17,320 nucleotides of DNA from Nitrosomonas eutropha (GTDB taxonomy: Bacteria > Pseudomonadota > Gammaproteobacteria > Burkholderiales > Nitrosomonadaceae): NCBI GenBank assembly GCA_014584635.1, contig JACTML010000061.1, positions 1 through 17,320 of the forward strand, read 5' to 3'. The notes beneath the pieces are model-generated. The model made no database searches and was not told the origin of the DNA. It was given only the letters and a program-made list of their open reading frames with translations. Positions 1 through 7,142 of this stretch are shown in pieces. The stretch's first letter is position 1. Each line of letters begins with the position of its first letter. The position numbers were made by a program, and so were the translations under genes.

Positions 1-3000
1 GTACAGTTGCGCTTCAACCTGGGAGCGCACGATGCTGGATTCACCCGATTCATTAATCAAGCGATCCATCAGCTCGGCATCAACACGCAACATGGTTTTG
101 CGGGCAGGCTGTTCCGTATCCGCTGCAGAACCGGGCGGTGCAAAAACAGCTTCTGCTGTCGGTGAAAAATATAGCTCCGGATGAGCTTCCGTTTCCTCAT
201 TTGCCGGGACAGACAGAGGCTCCGTGTGCAGGGAGGCGCGTATGTGCTCAATGGCATCCACAATCGCGTCAAACTGTCTTTCCAGCTGATCAAGCAACAG
301 GGTATCGGCTGTCTGATCGTGCAGGGATTCAATCGCGCTTTCCATCTGGTGTGCCTGATCGCTCACTTGCTGGGCTCCGGCAATGCGCGCACTCCCCTTC
401 AGGGTATGCAAGGCGCGCAATACTGCTTTGCGGGGATTGATCTGATCAGGTTGCTGCTGCCAGGCGCGTAAGTTTGTACCAATTTCAGACTGCAATTCTC
501 CTGCTTCTTCAAGGAATACCTCCAGCAACTCCCGATCGAGATCAGCAAACGCATCCTTCGCCTGTTGCAGGGATGCAGCTGGTAAGGAAATGGCGATTTC
601 CGGCGCTGCGCTCGTTAAATCTTCTTCCCGAGATTCATCTGTTGTCAGCTCAGGGAATGCCAGTTCTTCCACTTTGGCCGTTGTTTCCGTTGCAGCAGAT
701 TGTACGGCCGATGTTTCTTCCAGCAGCTGCGTCAGCGCTTCCGCCACCTTCTCGCCGGCCTGCACGATTTCCGTTGAAGGAAATTGCTGTTCCCGTATGG
801 CAGTTAACATGTCATCCAGCAAACCGGCTGCTGCTGTCATGTGCGAAAGCGTTTCCTGATCAGGTGTATCTGAAGTCGTCAGCAGATGATTAAACCAGCG
901 CTCCAGTACCTGGCCGATTTGTGCAATACAATCCAGTGTTAGTGCGCGAGAGGTACTGGCAAGCGTGTGTGCGGCCAGCATTGCTTCGTGAGTAACCGAT
1001 AAAACAGCGTTATCTCCGGATAAACCCAGCGCTTGCTTGAGCGCTGTCACATGCGTGCTGGCCTCATTGATGAAAATGCTGAAGAGATCTGCCGGCACTT
1101 CGTGCTCACCGATTCTGATTGCTGCTTCTGCCCCGGTTTCCGCAACAGGCAGGACTTCAGCTGTTTCCTGCCCTTGCGTGGTTTCGAGTGCTTGTTCGGA
1201 AGTCAAAGACGCGGTGGTGACATCCGCTTGCTCGTCTGTGCCATACATCAATGCCTTGATCTGGTTGAGCAAATAGTGCGCTTCGATTTCCACCGTGCCA
1301 TTCTTCCTCAGGCTGGCGCACCAGTGATCGAATTGCCGGTGACTTTCTGTCAATAAATTCAGTAATGCGCTGGTTGCCGGTTTCTGTTCGCTGAGCCAGC
1401 GGTTCATGAGCTGCTCGATACGCCATGCCACCTCGCTCAGCGTTTCCAGCTTGACCATGCGACCGCTGCCTTTGAGGGTGTGGAAATTGCGCCGGATAGC
1501 AGTTAACGCTTCCTGATTTGAATAATCAGCAGCGCAGGCTTCCAGACTGTTGGCGATATTTGCCAGTACGTCCGTAGATTCATCCAGAAAAATTGCCAGC
1601 AATTCGGAATCATACGGCTGATCTATAGCCGCTGCGGCCGGAGCTCCCAAAGCTGCTGGAGCTGGTTCAAACGAAGTTGCCGGGCGATCCATCGGTGAAG
1701 TTTGTCCGGCAATGGCCTCTCCCTGATCAAGTTGCTGAAGTATGGGAGCAAGCATTTCCTCAGCATCTGATTGGGAATTTCTGAGTGCTTCGATATAAAA
1801 GCCAAGGCTGCTCAATGCATCAGCCAATAATGTTTGTCTGGTTTGATCTACTGATAGATCAGATTCCGTCAGTTCTTCAGTCAGCGTTCGGCATGCTTCC
1901 AGTACTGTACTGGCCTGATCCAGTTCCAGCAGGTGCGTTACACCACTGATCTGGTTGAACAATCCGGGTAAAAGCGGTAAGTCGTTACGTCTCTCCGGTT
2001 CGGAAAAGAAACGATCCAGAATATCTTCGATTTGCGCCAGGTTGGTCAGTACTTCCTGCGCCACCTGTTTAAGCAGTTTTTTCTCTTGAGTCAGGTGGCC
2101 GGCCTGATCCGGATTGGGCAAATCAGGTAAATCGATCTCTCCGTCTTTTCCTGTTGTAACGGCGCGTATGCGGGTGGCAAGTGCATCAACCTGTAACGGG
2201 AATTCCGGTGACAAACGGTAAAAATTATCGACTGCATTTTCCATCAGCAGCAGTGACGAGGCGATATCCAGCGCAATGCCCTCGTTCATGCTCTGCGGAC
2301 GAATGCGCAAATAGGACAAGGCGCCATGGATAACGCCTGCCAGTTTTTCCAGCGGCGGACAACTTACCTTGGCCGCCAGGGTTTTGAATCGCTCAGTCAG
2401 CGCCAGCAGAGAAGTAATATCCTTTTGATCCTGTGCGTTGAACTTGCGCCACTGGTCATTGATATCCTCCAGCAGGATACGCATATCTTGTATCTCTGAA
2501 GCAGTGGCTTCTTCATCCAGGATGGATGCATCAAGGTGTTCCTGGTTATCAATGGTGGACAAAGGGACTTGCCAGTCGTAGACACGATTGATTTCCTGGA
2601 GACGTTCGCTTACCGGCTGGCTGCGCGCAATCCGGTAAAGCAGCTCTCTGGTCAGCCGCTCGGCAACAGTATGGGTTTCCTTATCCAGATGGCGGATTTC
2701 CTGCTCGATTTTTCCGCATAATCTGCGTACTGATTTATCAACCGCCTGTTCCTGATGCAGCAGGCTATCCAGAAATCCGGAGGAGATCCACCAGAATTTC
2801 CGCTGTTCAATGGAAGCCGGCAGTTTTTCAACTGAACGTACCGCTTCAATCATTTTCTGCAGATTCTGCTTGTCTTCCGTATCTTTCAACCAGCCAAGCA
2901 ATCCTGACTGGAATTGTGCCCGTGCCTGTCTGGCGATCTCTTGCCGGGAGGAATCATCCAGATCCAATTCCACCGGCTGCAAAGGAAGTGATTCACGTAT

Positions 3001-3432
3001 ATCAGGAAAAAACAGATCGCTTTCAGAGATTTCTTCCAGTCCCTGCACCTGCATAATTTTCTGATAAATTGGGAAAAGCCGGATCGGGTTATCTGTTTCC
3101 CCATCGATCAGCGCATCCAGATAGCGGTAAACAGAACGGATTGCCTGCCGAACAGTTGTTAAAACTTGCGTATCCGCTTCAACCCGTTTTTCCTGCAAAG
3201 CGGCCAGCAGCTCTTCTATATTCATCCCGACAAAGGCAGCTCCACCCAGTTCCAGCATTTCCAGCATGCCGTTCAGCTGATGCATGTAATAGCGGCATTC
3301 CTCAATCTGCCTGATGTCATCCGTATCAGCGACATAAGAATCAAAATGGCGATGGATCAGGGTAAAAATCTGTTCAATAGCTTCCCTGATTCCCATAACG
3401 GACGAGATATTTATCCTGGTTACAGTATTCAT
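1..3432 (-). CDS. pilL: PilL/ChpA hybrid histidine kinase of the pilus chemosensory system (3' part missing, cut by window edge)
   Basis: This is the CheA-like kinase that phosphorylates PilG/PilH-type regulators to control type IV pilus twitching. An uninterrupted frame from ATG at 3432 runs off position 1, giving 1144 residues. Visible Hpt histidine motifs: H651 in HTLKGSGR (codon 1480-1482), H822 in HTLASTSR (967-969) and H1009 in HTLKGSAR (406-408). An N-terminal H51-QLNG looks like a decayed Hpt helix. An Ala/Pro-rich linker lies near residues 588-610. The last visible residues (LMDRLINESGE) match the start of the CheA/ChpA dimerisation region, so the ATPase, CheW-like and receiver domains should lie left of the window. 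The ATG has an AGGG-type Shine-Dalgarno. It follows pilJ after 64 bases on the same strand, so co-transcription is likely. The middle Hpt lacks the usual Lys and Gly after its His. Confidence 0.92.
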   Translation of the reverse strand, partial: MNTVTRINISSVMGIREAIEQIFTLIHRHFDSYVADTDDIRQIEECRYYMHQLNGMLEMLELGGAAFVGMNIEELLAALQEKRVEADTQVLTTVRQAIRSVYRYLDALIDGETDNPIRLFPIYQKIMQVQGLEEISESDLFFPDIRESLPLQPVELDLDDSSRQEIARQARAQFQSGLLGWLKDTEDKQNLQKMIEAVRSVEKLPASIEQRKFWWISSGFLDSLLHQEQAVDKSVRRLCGKIEQEIRHLDKETHTVAERLTRELLYRIARSQPVSERLQEINRVYDWQVPLSTIDNQEHLDASILDEEATASEIQDMRILLEDINDQWRKFNAQDQKDITSLLALTERFKTLAAKVSCPPLEKLAGVIHGALSYLRIRPQSMNEGIALDIASSLLLMENAVDNFYRLSPEFPLQVDALATRIRAVTTGKDGEIDLPDLPNPDQAGHLTQEKKLLKQVAQEVLTNLAQIEDILDRFFSEPERRNDLPLLPGLFNQISGVTHLLELDQASTVLEACRTLTEELTESDLSVDQTRQTLLADALSSLGFYIEALRNSQSDAEEMLAPILQQLDQGEAIAGQTSPMDRPATSFEPAPAALGAPAAAAIDQPYDSELLAIFLDESTDVLANIANSLEACAADYSNQEALTAIRRNFHTLKGSGRMVKLETLSEVAWRIEQLMNRWLSEQKPATSALLNLLTESHRQFDHWCASLRKNGTVEIEAHYLLNQIKALMYGTDEQADVTTASLTSEQALETTQGQETAEVLPVAETGAEAAIRIGEHEVPADLFSIFINEASTHVTALKQALGLSGDNAVLSVTHEAMLAAHTLASTSRALTLDCIAQIGQVLERWFNHLLTTSDTPDQETLSHMTAAAGLLDDMLTAIREQQFPSTEIVQAGEKVAEALTQLLEETSAVQSAATETTAKVEELAFPELTTDESREEDLTSAAPEIAISLPAASLQQAKDAFADLDRELLEVFLEEAGELQSEIGTNLRAWQQQPDQINPRKAVLRALHTLKGSARIAGAQQVSDQAHQMESAIESLHDQTADTLLLDQLERQFDAIVDAIEHIRASLHTEPLSVPANEETEAHPELYFSPTAEAVFAPPGSAADTEQPARKTMLRVDAELMDRLINESGESSIVRSQVEAQLY

Positions 3433-3496
3433 GATGCGACCCTGTTAACTCTGAAATTGATAATGAATGGTTTCAAGAAATTTCTGTACGTATTCG

Positions 3497-5623
3497 TCAT
3501 ACCTTGAAATTGGCAACCGAAGATTTCAAATCTGTAACATGTTCAGCGATCTGCCTGATGGAATCAGCATTCTGCTGCGTCCCCCGGGTGGTTTGTTGTG
3601 TGATGGACAAAATATCTTCCATACCTTTGGCTACCTTGTTGGAAATATGCGTTTGCTTTTGCGTGGCTTCGGTGATTCTGATAACCAGTTGCGCCAGACG
3701 TTTGGAGACTGTTTCGATCTCTTCCAGCGCGCTGCCTGTTGTATTGGCACGCTTCGATCCCTCCACCACACTCGCCGTACTGCGCTCCATGGCAATAATA
3801 GTGTCCTGCGCATCGCCCCGGATGTTGCGAATCAGCGCGCTGATCTGCCGGGTTGCTTCAGCGGAATGCTCGGCCAGGCGTTGTATTTCCTGCGCGATGA
3901 CGGAAAAACCCTTTCCGGCCTCTCCTGCTGTGGCTGCCTGAATGGACGCATTCAGTGCCAGAATATTGGTTTGTTCCGTAATATCCGAAATCAGGGTAAC
4001 GATTTCACCAATTTCCTGTGAGCTCTCTCCCAGACGTTTGATACGTTTGGAGGTTTCCTGGATATAAACCCGTATTTCATTCATGCCGGCCATGGCATCC
4101 TGCACCGCACCAGCGCCATTTTCCGCTGCGTGCAGCGTTTGTCTGGCAACTTCCGCGCATTCTTCAGCCGAATCGGATACCGCTTCCAGCGATTCCGCCA
4201 CCCCCAGTACGGCAACCGTTGCGTCTTCAATCTTGCGCGCCTGTTCCTGGGTCGCATTCAGCAAATCTGATGAAATCTGTTCTGCCTGACCAGAAGCGTC
4301 CACCACTTGTGAACCGGCATGATTCACTTTTTTGACCAGCTCCTGCAGCGCTTCAATCATCAGATTGATTGAATCAGCAATTGTGCCGGTCATATGCTCG
4401 GTCACAGACATGCGTGCAGTCAGATCCCCTTCAGCCGGCACTTCCATTTCGTCAAGCAGGCGCAGGATAGCCTGTTGTGTGGCTTCAAGACTGTGTTCAC
4501 CTTGTTTGATCTGTTGCCGGAACCCCCTGGATAACATCCAGATAAACACCAGGCTGCTCAGGATTGTCAGCAGCATGGCCAGATAAAACAGCACGGCAAT
4601 AAATGTGCCTTCATCACTGTTATGTTCAGTGATTGCCTGCTCGACCTGATCCACCAGCGTCGACAATTTATCGCTGGAGGTAAAGATTTCATGCATCGCG
4701 TGCCAGGCCCCGGTTACTCCCGGTGTCAGTTTCTGGGCGGTATGCAACAAATCTTCCAGTGCGTTGAACTGGACTCGAATCTCAGACAATGCTTCAGAAG
4801 GCAGTTGATTCCCCAGTACGGTTGAATACAGCCAGTCCCGCCCTTTTATTAATGTCTGAATCATCCCGGTAATCTGTTCAGCATCACCCGCCAGCTGATC
4901 GGTTGTACCGGACAGCTGAAGCCCGTTTTGTATCACCGAGCTGATGCTGCCGGTAATGAACTGCACCAGAATTTTTACTGTTTCAACTGCTACCGCCTGG
5001 CTGGATGCATGACCGGTTTGCGCCAGTTCATCCGAAAAATTCTGCAGCTTCTTTTGCAGGCTGCCATTTACCTGCTCCACCTGTTTTAAAATTTCCGCCA
5101 GATTAACCAGCACTTCTCGGCTTCCCAGTATCTGGCGAACCTGATTTTCTTTTGTATGCAATGTATCCTGGAAGGTTTTGAGCAGATCAGCCGGAAGCTG
5201 TTCTGCTATGGCAGGAATGGTTTCTTGCTGATATTCCCCTCCTTGTTGCAGCAAGGTGGAAAAACGGTTCAGCTGTTCAAGGTTGTTACGCAACTGAACA
5301 AATGCTTGCTCATTTCCACGCAGTGCCTCTCTGGAAATAATGGCCAGATGCTGAATATTGGTATGAATTCGCCCGGCAACCTCAAACGAAGCGGTGTGGT
5401 TACGCACTTGCTGCGAATCAATACGCAATATGATCAGTGCGGCCAGCAAAAATAAAACAGACAACACCCCTGGAAACCGGGGGGTACGAAATATCTGCAA
5501 ATATCTGGTTACAGAAGGCAATACAGTCATTTTGTCAGGATTGTTCACGCTGTCATACACTCTGGTAAGAAATCTTGCTTTGGTAAAGCCCAAAGCCGCT
5601 TTTACAGGTATTTCAATCTGCAT
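3497..5623 (-). CDS. pilJ: PilJ, methyl-accepting chemotaxis-like receptor for twitching motility
   Basis: Inner-membrane receptor that feeds the ChpA kinase. The 708-residue product has a membrane segment at about 52-67, a periplasmic sensory region at about 70-338, a second membrane segment at about 341-364, a HAMP-like stretch following it, and a cytoplasmic coiled-coil signalling domain. The hairpin tip at about 544-583 (DITEQTNILALNASIQAA, then GEAGKGFSVIAQE) has the PilJ form of the MCP signature. The length is typical of PilJ. The start is uncertain: ATG at 5623 has no good ribosome site, and the in-frame ATG at 5530 (M32) would give an N terminus closer to that of other PilJ proteins, although it also lacks a clear site. 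The gene directly precedes chpA/pilL. The expected pilG/pilH/pilI genes are not upstream here; a long non-coding gap and trxC are. Confidence 0.95.
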   Translation of the reverse strand: MQIEIPVKAALGFTKARFLTRVYDSVNNPDKMTVLPSVTRYLQIFRTPRFPGVLSVLFLLAALIILRIDSQQVRNHTASFEVAGRIHTNIQHLAIISREALRGNEQAFVQLRNNLEQLNRFSTLLQQGGEYQQETIPAIAEQLPADLLKTFQDTLHTKENQVRQILGSREVLVNLAEILKQVEQVNGSLQKKLQNFSDELAQTGHASSQAVAVETVKILVQFITGSISSVIQNGLQLSGTTDQLAGDAEQITGMIQTLIKGRDWLYSTVLGNQLPSEALSEIRVQFNALEDLLHTAQKLTPGVTGAWHAMHEIFTSSDKLSTLVDQVEQAITEHNSDEGTFIAVLFYLAMLLTILSSLVFIWMLSRGFRQQIKQGEHSLEATQQAILRLLDEMEVPAEGDLTARMSVTEHMTGTIADSINLMIEALQELVKKVNHAGSQVVDASGQAEQISSDLLNATQEQARKIEDATVAVLGVAESLEAVSDSAEECAEVARQTLHAAENGAGAVQDAMAGMNEIRVYIQETSKRIKRLGESSQEIGEIVTLISDITEQTNILALNASIQAATAGEAGKGFSVIAQEIQRLAEHSAEATRQISALIRNIRGDAQDTIIAMERSTASVVEGSKRANTTGSALEEIETVSKRLAQLVIRITEATQKQTHISNKVAKGMEDILSITQQTTRGTQQNADSIRQIAEHVTDLKSSVANFKV

Positions 5624-5771
5624 CTGAAAAACTAATATTATGATGACATAATTCCAGTGTAATAGGATAGTAGCTGGTTTGCTGATACAAAAACCGGAAG
5701 AAATTTACAAAAACCTTCCTGATCAGGGCTTTGAGCCAGCAGATTCTGGGGATGGCGATAAAAAAATTCTG

Positions 5772-5807
5772 ATAATTTCAACCAGGCAGTTCCGCCTGAT
5801 AAATTAT
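5772..5807 (-). terminator. Candidate terminator downstream of trxC (or bidirectional)
   Basis: Imperfect inverted repeat: ATAATTT (5772-5778) pairs with AAATTAT (5801-5807) and CAGGC (5783-5787) pairs with GCCTG (5794-5798), with unequal bulges between the two stems. On the minus strand it is followed after about five bases by a run of six or more T residues. It lies about 185 bases beyond the trxC stop, so another role is possible. Confidence 0.4.
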
Positions 5808-5823
5808 TTATTTTTGATAATCA

Positions 5824-5857
5824 CATGATAAACAAGTATTTTCCGCTATTTATCATG
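5824..5857. repeat. 9-base perfect inverted repeat in non-coding DNA
   Basis: CATGATAAA (5824-5832) and TTTATCATG (5849-5857) are exact reverse complements separated by 16 bases. This could be a two-half-site regulator binding site for pilJ or a weak hairpin. There is no T tract, so a terminator is less likely. Confidence 0.55.
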
Positions 5858-5939
5858 ACGAAGAAAGGAAAGGAGATTGCTTTCCCTGATCAGGATTGTG
5901 TTGCTGGATGACCTTTCAGGATCTGCCCAAGATTTCAAT

Positions 5940-5968
5940 GCAGCCAAATGTTCTTTACATTCGGCTGC
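5940..5968 (-). terminator. Stem-loop just after the trxC stop codon
   Basis: GCAGCC (5940-5945) pairs with GGCTGC (5963-5968), then one A/C mismatch, then AATG (5947-5950) pairs with CATT (5958-5961), closing a 7-base loop. It starts about 24 bases beyond the trxC stop on the minus strand. No T run follows, so it may protect the 3' end or act together with the hairpin further on rather than terminate alone. Confidence 0.4.
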
Positions 5969-5991
5969 GCTGGTGCTGAAAACTTCGCATA

Positions 5992-6426
5992 TCAGTTATG
6001 TGTTTGCACCCAGTGCACGATGTCCTGCGCACTCATTGCTCCCGACTGTCGCGCAACTTCACGGCCATTCCGGAATAAAACCAGCGTAGGAATGCTGCGT
6101 ATACCATACTGAGCACCAAGATTCTGCTCAGCTTCTGTATCAACCTTGACTAGGCGTATCGCCGGTTCCAGTTGTTGTGCCGCACGCAAAAAATGCGGTG
6201 CCATCATCTTGCAGGGTCCGCACCAGGGTGCCCAAAAATCCACCAGCACGGGAATATCATTGCGCGTAACATGTCTTGTAAAACTGGCTTGTGTCAACTC
6301 CAGCGGGTGGGCGGTAAACAATGCCTGATGACATTGACCGCAATTAGGCTGCTGATCAAGGCGCGCGGCAGGTACCCGGTTAATGCTGTGACAGTGCGGG
6401 CAAACTATATGCAACGGATCATTCAT
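5992..6426 (-). CDS. trxC: Thioredoxin 2 (TrxC), zinc-ribbon thioredoxin
   Basis: Cytoplasmic disulfide reductase of 144 residues. An N-terminal zinc ribbon has cysteines at 9/12 (CPHC) and 29/32 (CGQC). A thioredoxin fold follows with the active site WCGPC (C69 and C72) and a cis-Pro loop RSIPTLVLF. The zinc ribbon and the length of about 140 residues identify TrxC rather than TrxA. The start at 6426 is supported by GGAGG eight bases upstream. In other bacteria TrxC belongs to the oxidative-stress response. Here it is transcribed divergently from norS, sharing a gap of about 150 bases that contains an inverted repeat, so shared regulation is possible but not shown. Confidence 0.96.
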   Translation of the reverse strand: MNDPLHIVCPHCHSINRVPAARLDQQPNCGQCHQALFTAHPLELTQASFTRHVTRNDIPVLVDFWAPWCGPCKMMAPHFLRAAQQLEPAIRLVKVDTEAEQNLGAQYGIRSIPTLVLFRNGREVARQSGAMSAQDIVHWVQTHN

Positions 6427-6447
6427 CGCAAATTCCTCCAGTACGGG

Positions 6448-6477
6448 TTTACACGGGATGATATCGGAGTGTATTAC
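6448..6477 (+). promoter_or_regulatory. Candidate sigma70-type promoter for norS-norY
   Basis: TTTACA (6448-6453), 18 bases, then TATTAC (6472-6477). The -35 matches consensus at five of six positions and the -10 at four of six. It points towards norS, leaving a leader of about 95 bases. Assigned by eye only. Confidence 0.35.
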
Positions 6478-6489
6478 ATACAGATCCGA
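6464..6489. promoter_or_regulatory. Nested inverted repeat (candidate operator) in the trxC-norS gap
   Basis: Two matched half-site pairs share one centre: TCGGA (6464-6468) with TCCGA (6485-6489), and TGTAT (6470-6474) with ATACA (6478-6482), separated by TAC. The repeat covers the candidate -10 of norS. It does not look like an FNR/NNR box (TTGAT-N4-ATCAA) or a familiar NsrR box, so no regulator is named. Confidence 0.45.
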
Positions 6490-6577
6490 AGAAATCGGTT
6501 TATCGCAACAAAAATAATCGAAAGAGCCGCTTTTAAACAGCGTCGAGAATTTTCATACCTGACAAAACATACTATTT

Positions 6578-7135
6578 ATGAAAGAACATGAACCCATTCT
6601 AGTTTTGTTCCTTGTTTCAGCAGCAGTTATCGTCATGGTGTTTTATTTTGTCTACCGAACAACCCTGCCACCAGCTGCTGATGGAGAGGGCATAAAAAGT
6701 CCTACTCAAAAAAGACTTTACGTCACCTCATTCTTAGCACTGCTGTTTGCCATTTTACTTTTTTACTCGCTGCCTAAATCACCTTACTTTTTATTTTCAG
6801 ATCAGGCACCGGCAAAAACGGTACATGTGCTCAGCCGCCAGTTTTTCCACTTTATGTCTCTTCAGGACATCGATCCTCAAGATCCAAAAATAGGTGAGCC
6901 AATAGAATTGCCCCTTAACGAACCCGTAGAATTTCAGGTTACCAGTTCGGATGTGAATCATGGTTTTGGTATCTATAACGATAAGGCGGAATTAGTGATA
7001 CAAGTACAGGCCATGCCCGGATACGTTAACCATCTTCGCTGGAAATTTACTGAACCGGGAACCTATAACGTGCTGTGCCTGGAATTTTGCGGATCGGCCC
7101 ATGCGTTTATGAGAACTTCATTCACCGTTAAATAA
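6578..7135 (+). CDS. norS: NorS: CuA-bearing subunit II of an sNOR-type heme-copper nitric oxide reductase
   Basis: Membrane-anchored electron-entry subunit that passes electrons from a soluble donor through CuA to NorY. The product is 185 residues, with hydrophobic segments at about 7-26 and 46-65, then a cupredoxin domain facing the periplasm. The complete CuA ligand set is visible: H128 (DVNHGFG), then C167-L-E169-F-C171-G-S-A-H175-A-F-M178, the CxxxCxxxHxxM motif of cytochrome oxidase subunit II. It is much shorter than typical aa3 subunit II. ATG at 6578 has no clear Shine-Dalgarno, so the start is moderately certain. It lies seven bases before norY. Two-subunit CuA enzymes of this kind are known in ammonia oxidisers as NorS/NorY. 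The NO-reducing activity is inferred from family resemblance; a small oxygen-reducing oxidase is the alternative. Confidence 0.85.
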   Translation: MKEHEPILVLFLVSAAVIVMVFYFVYRTTLPPAADGEGIKSPTQKRLYVTSFLALLFAILLFYSLPKSPYFLFSDQAPAKTVHVLSRQFFHFMSLQDIDPQDPKIGEPIELPLNEPVEFQVTSSDVNHGFGIYNDKAELVIQVQAMPGYVNHLRWKFTEPGTYNVLCLEFCGSAHAFMRTSFTVK

Positions 7136-7142
7136 TACAACC

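Larger units (their letters stand above)
5624..5991. other. Non-coding gap between pilJ and trxC with several inverted repeats
   Basis: These 368 bases hold no credible gene; the short open frames in them have no ribosome site at a sensible distance. Visible structure: a hairpin just beyond the trxC stop, a 9-base inverted repeat (5824-5832 with 5849-5857), a second hairpin with an adjacent T tract on the minus strand, and two copies of the palindrome CCTGATCAGG (5718-5727 and 5885-5894). The pilJ promoter should lie in the pilJ-proximal part, but I cannot point to convincing -35/-10 boxes. Confidence 0.8.

Noticed and set aside
1..3432. A frameshifted or broken chpA, since several short open frames occur on both strands here
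   Set aside because: Reading the minus strand codon by codon from 3432 gives one uninterrupted frame to the window edge; the other frames are shadows.
5877..6089. A 70-residue plus-strand open frame opposite trxC
   Set aside because: Its TTG start lies one base from the only possible ribosome site, and most of it is antisense to the well-supported trxC gene.
6427..6577. An FNR/NNR or NsrR box upstream of norS
   Set aside because: The visible inverted repeat does not fit TTGAT-N4-ATCAA or the NsrR half-sites I know, so no regulator was named.
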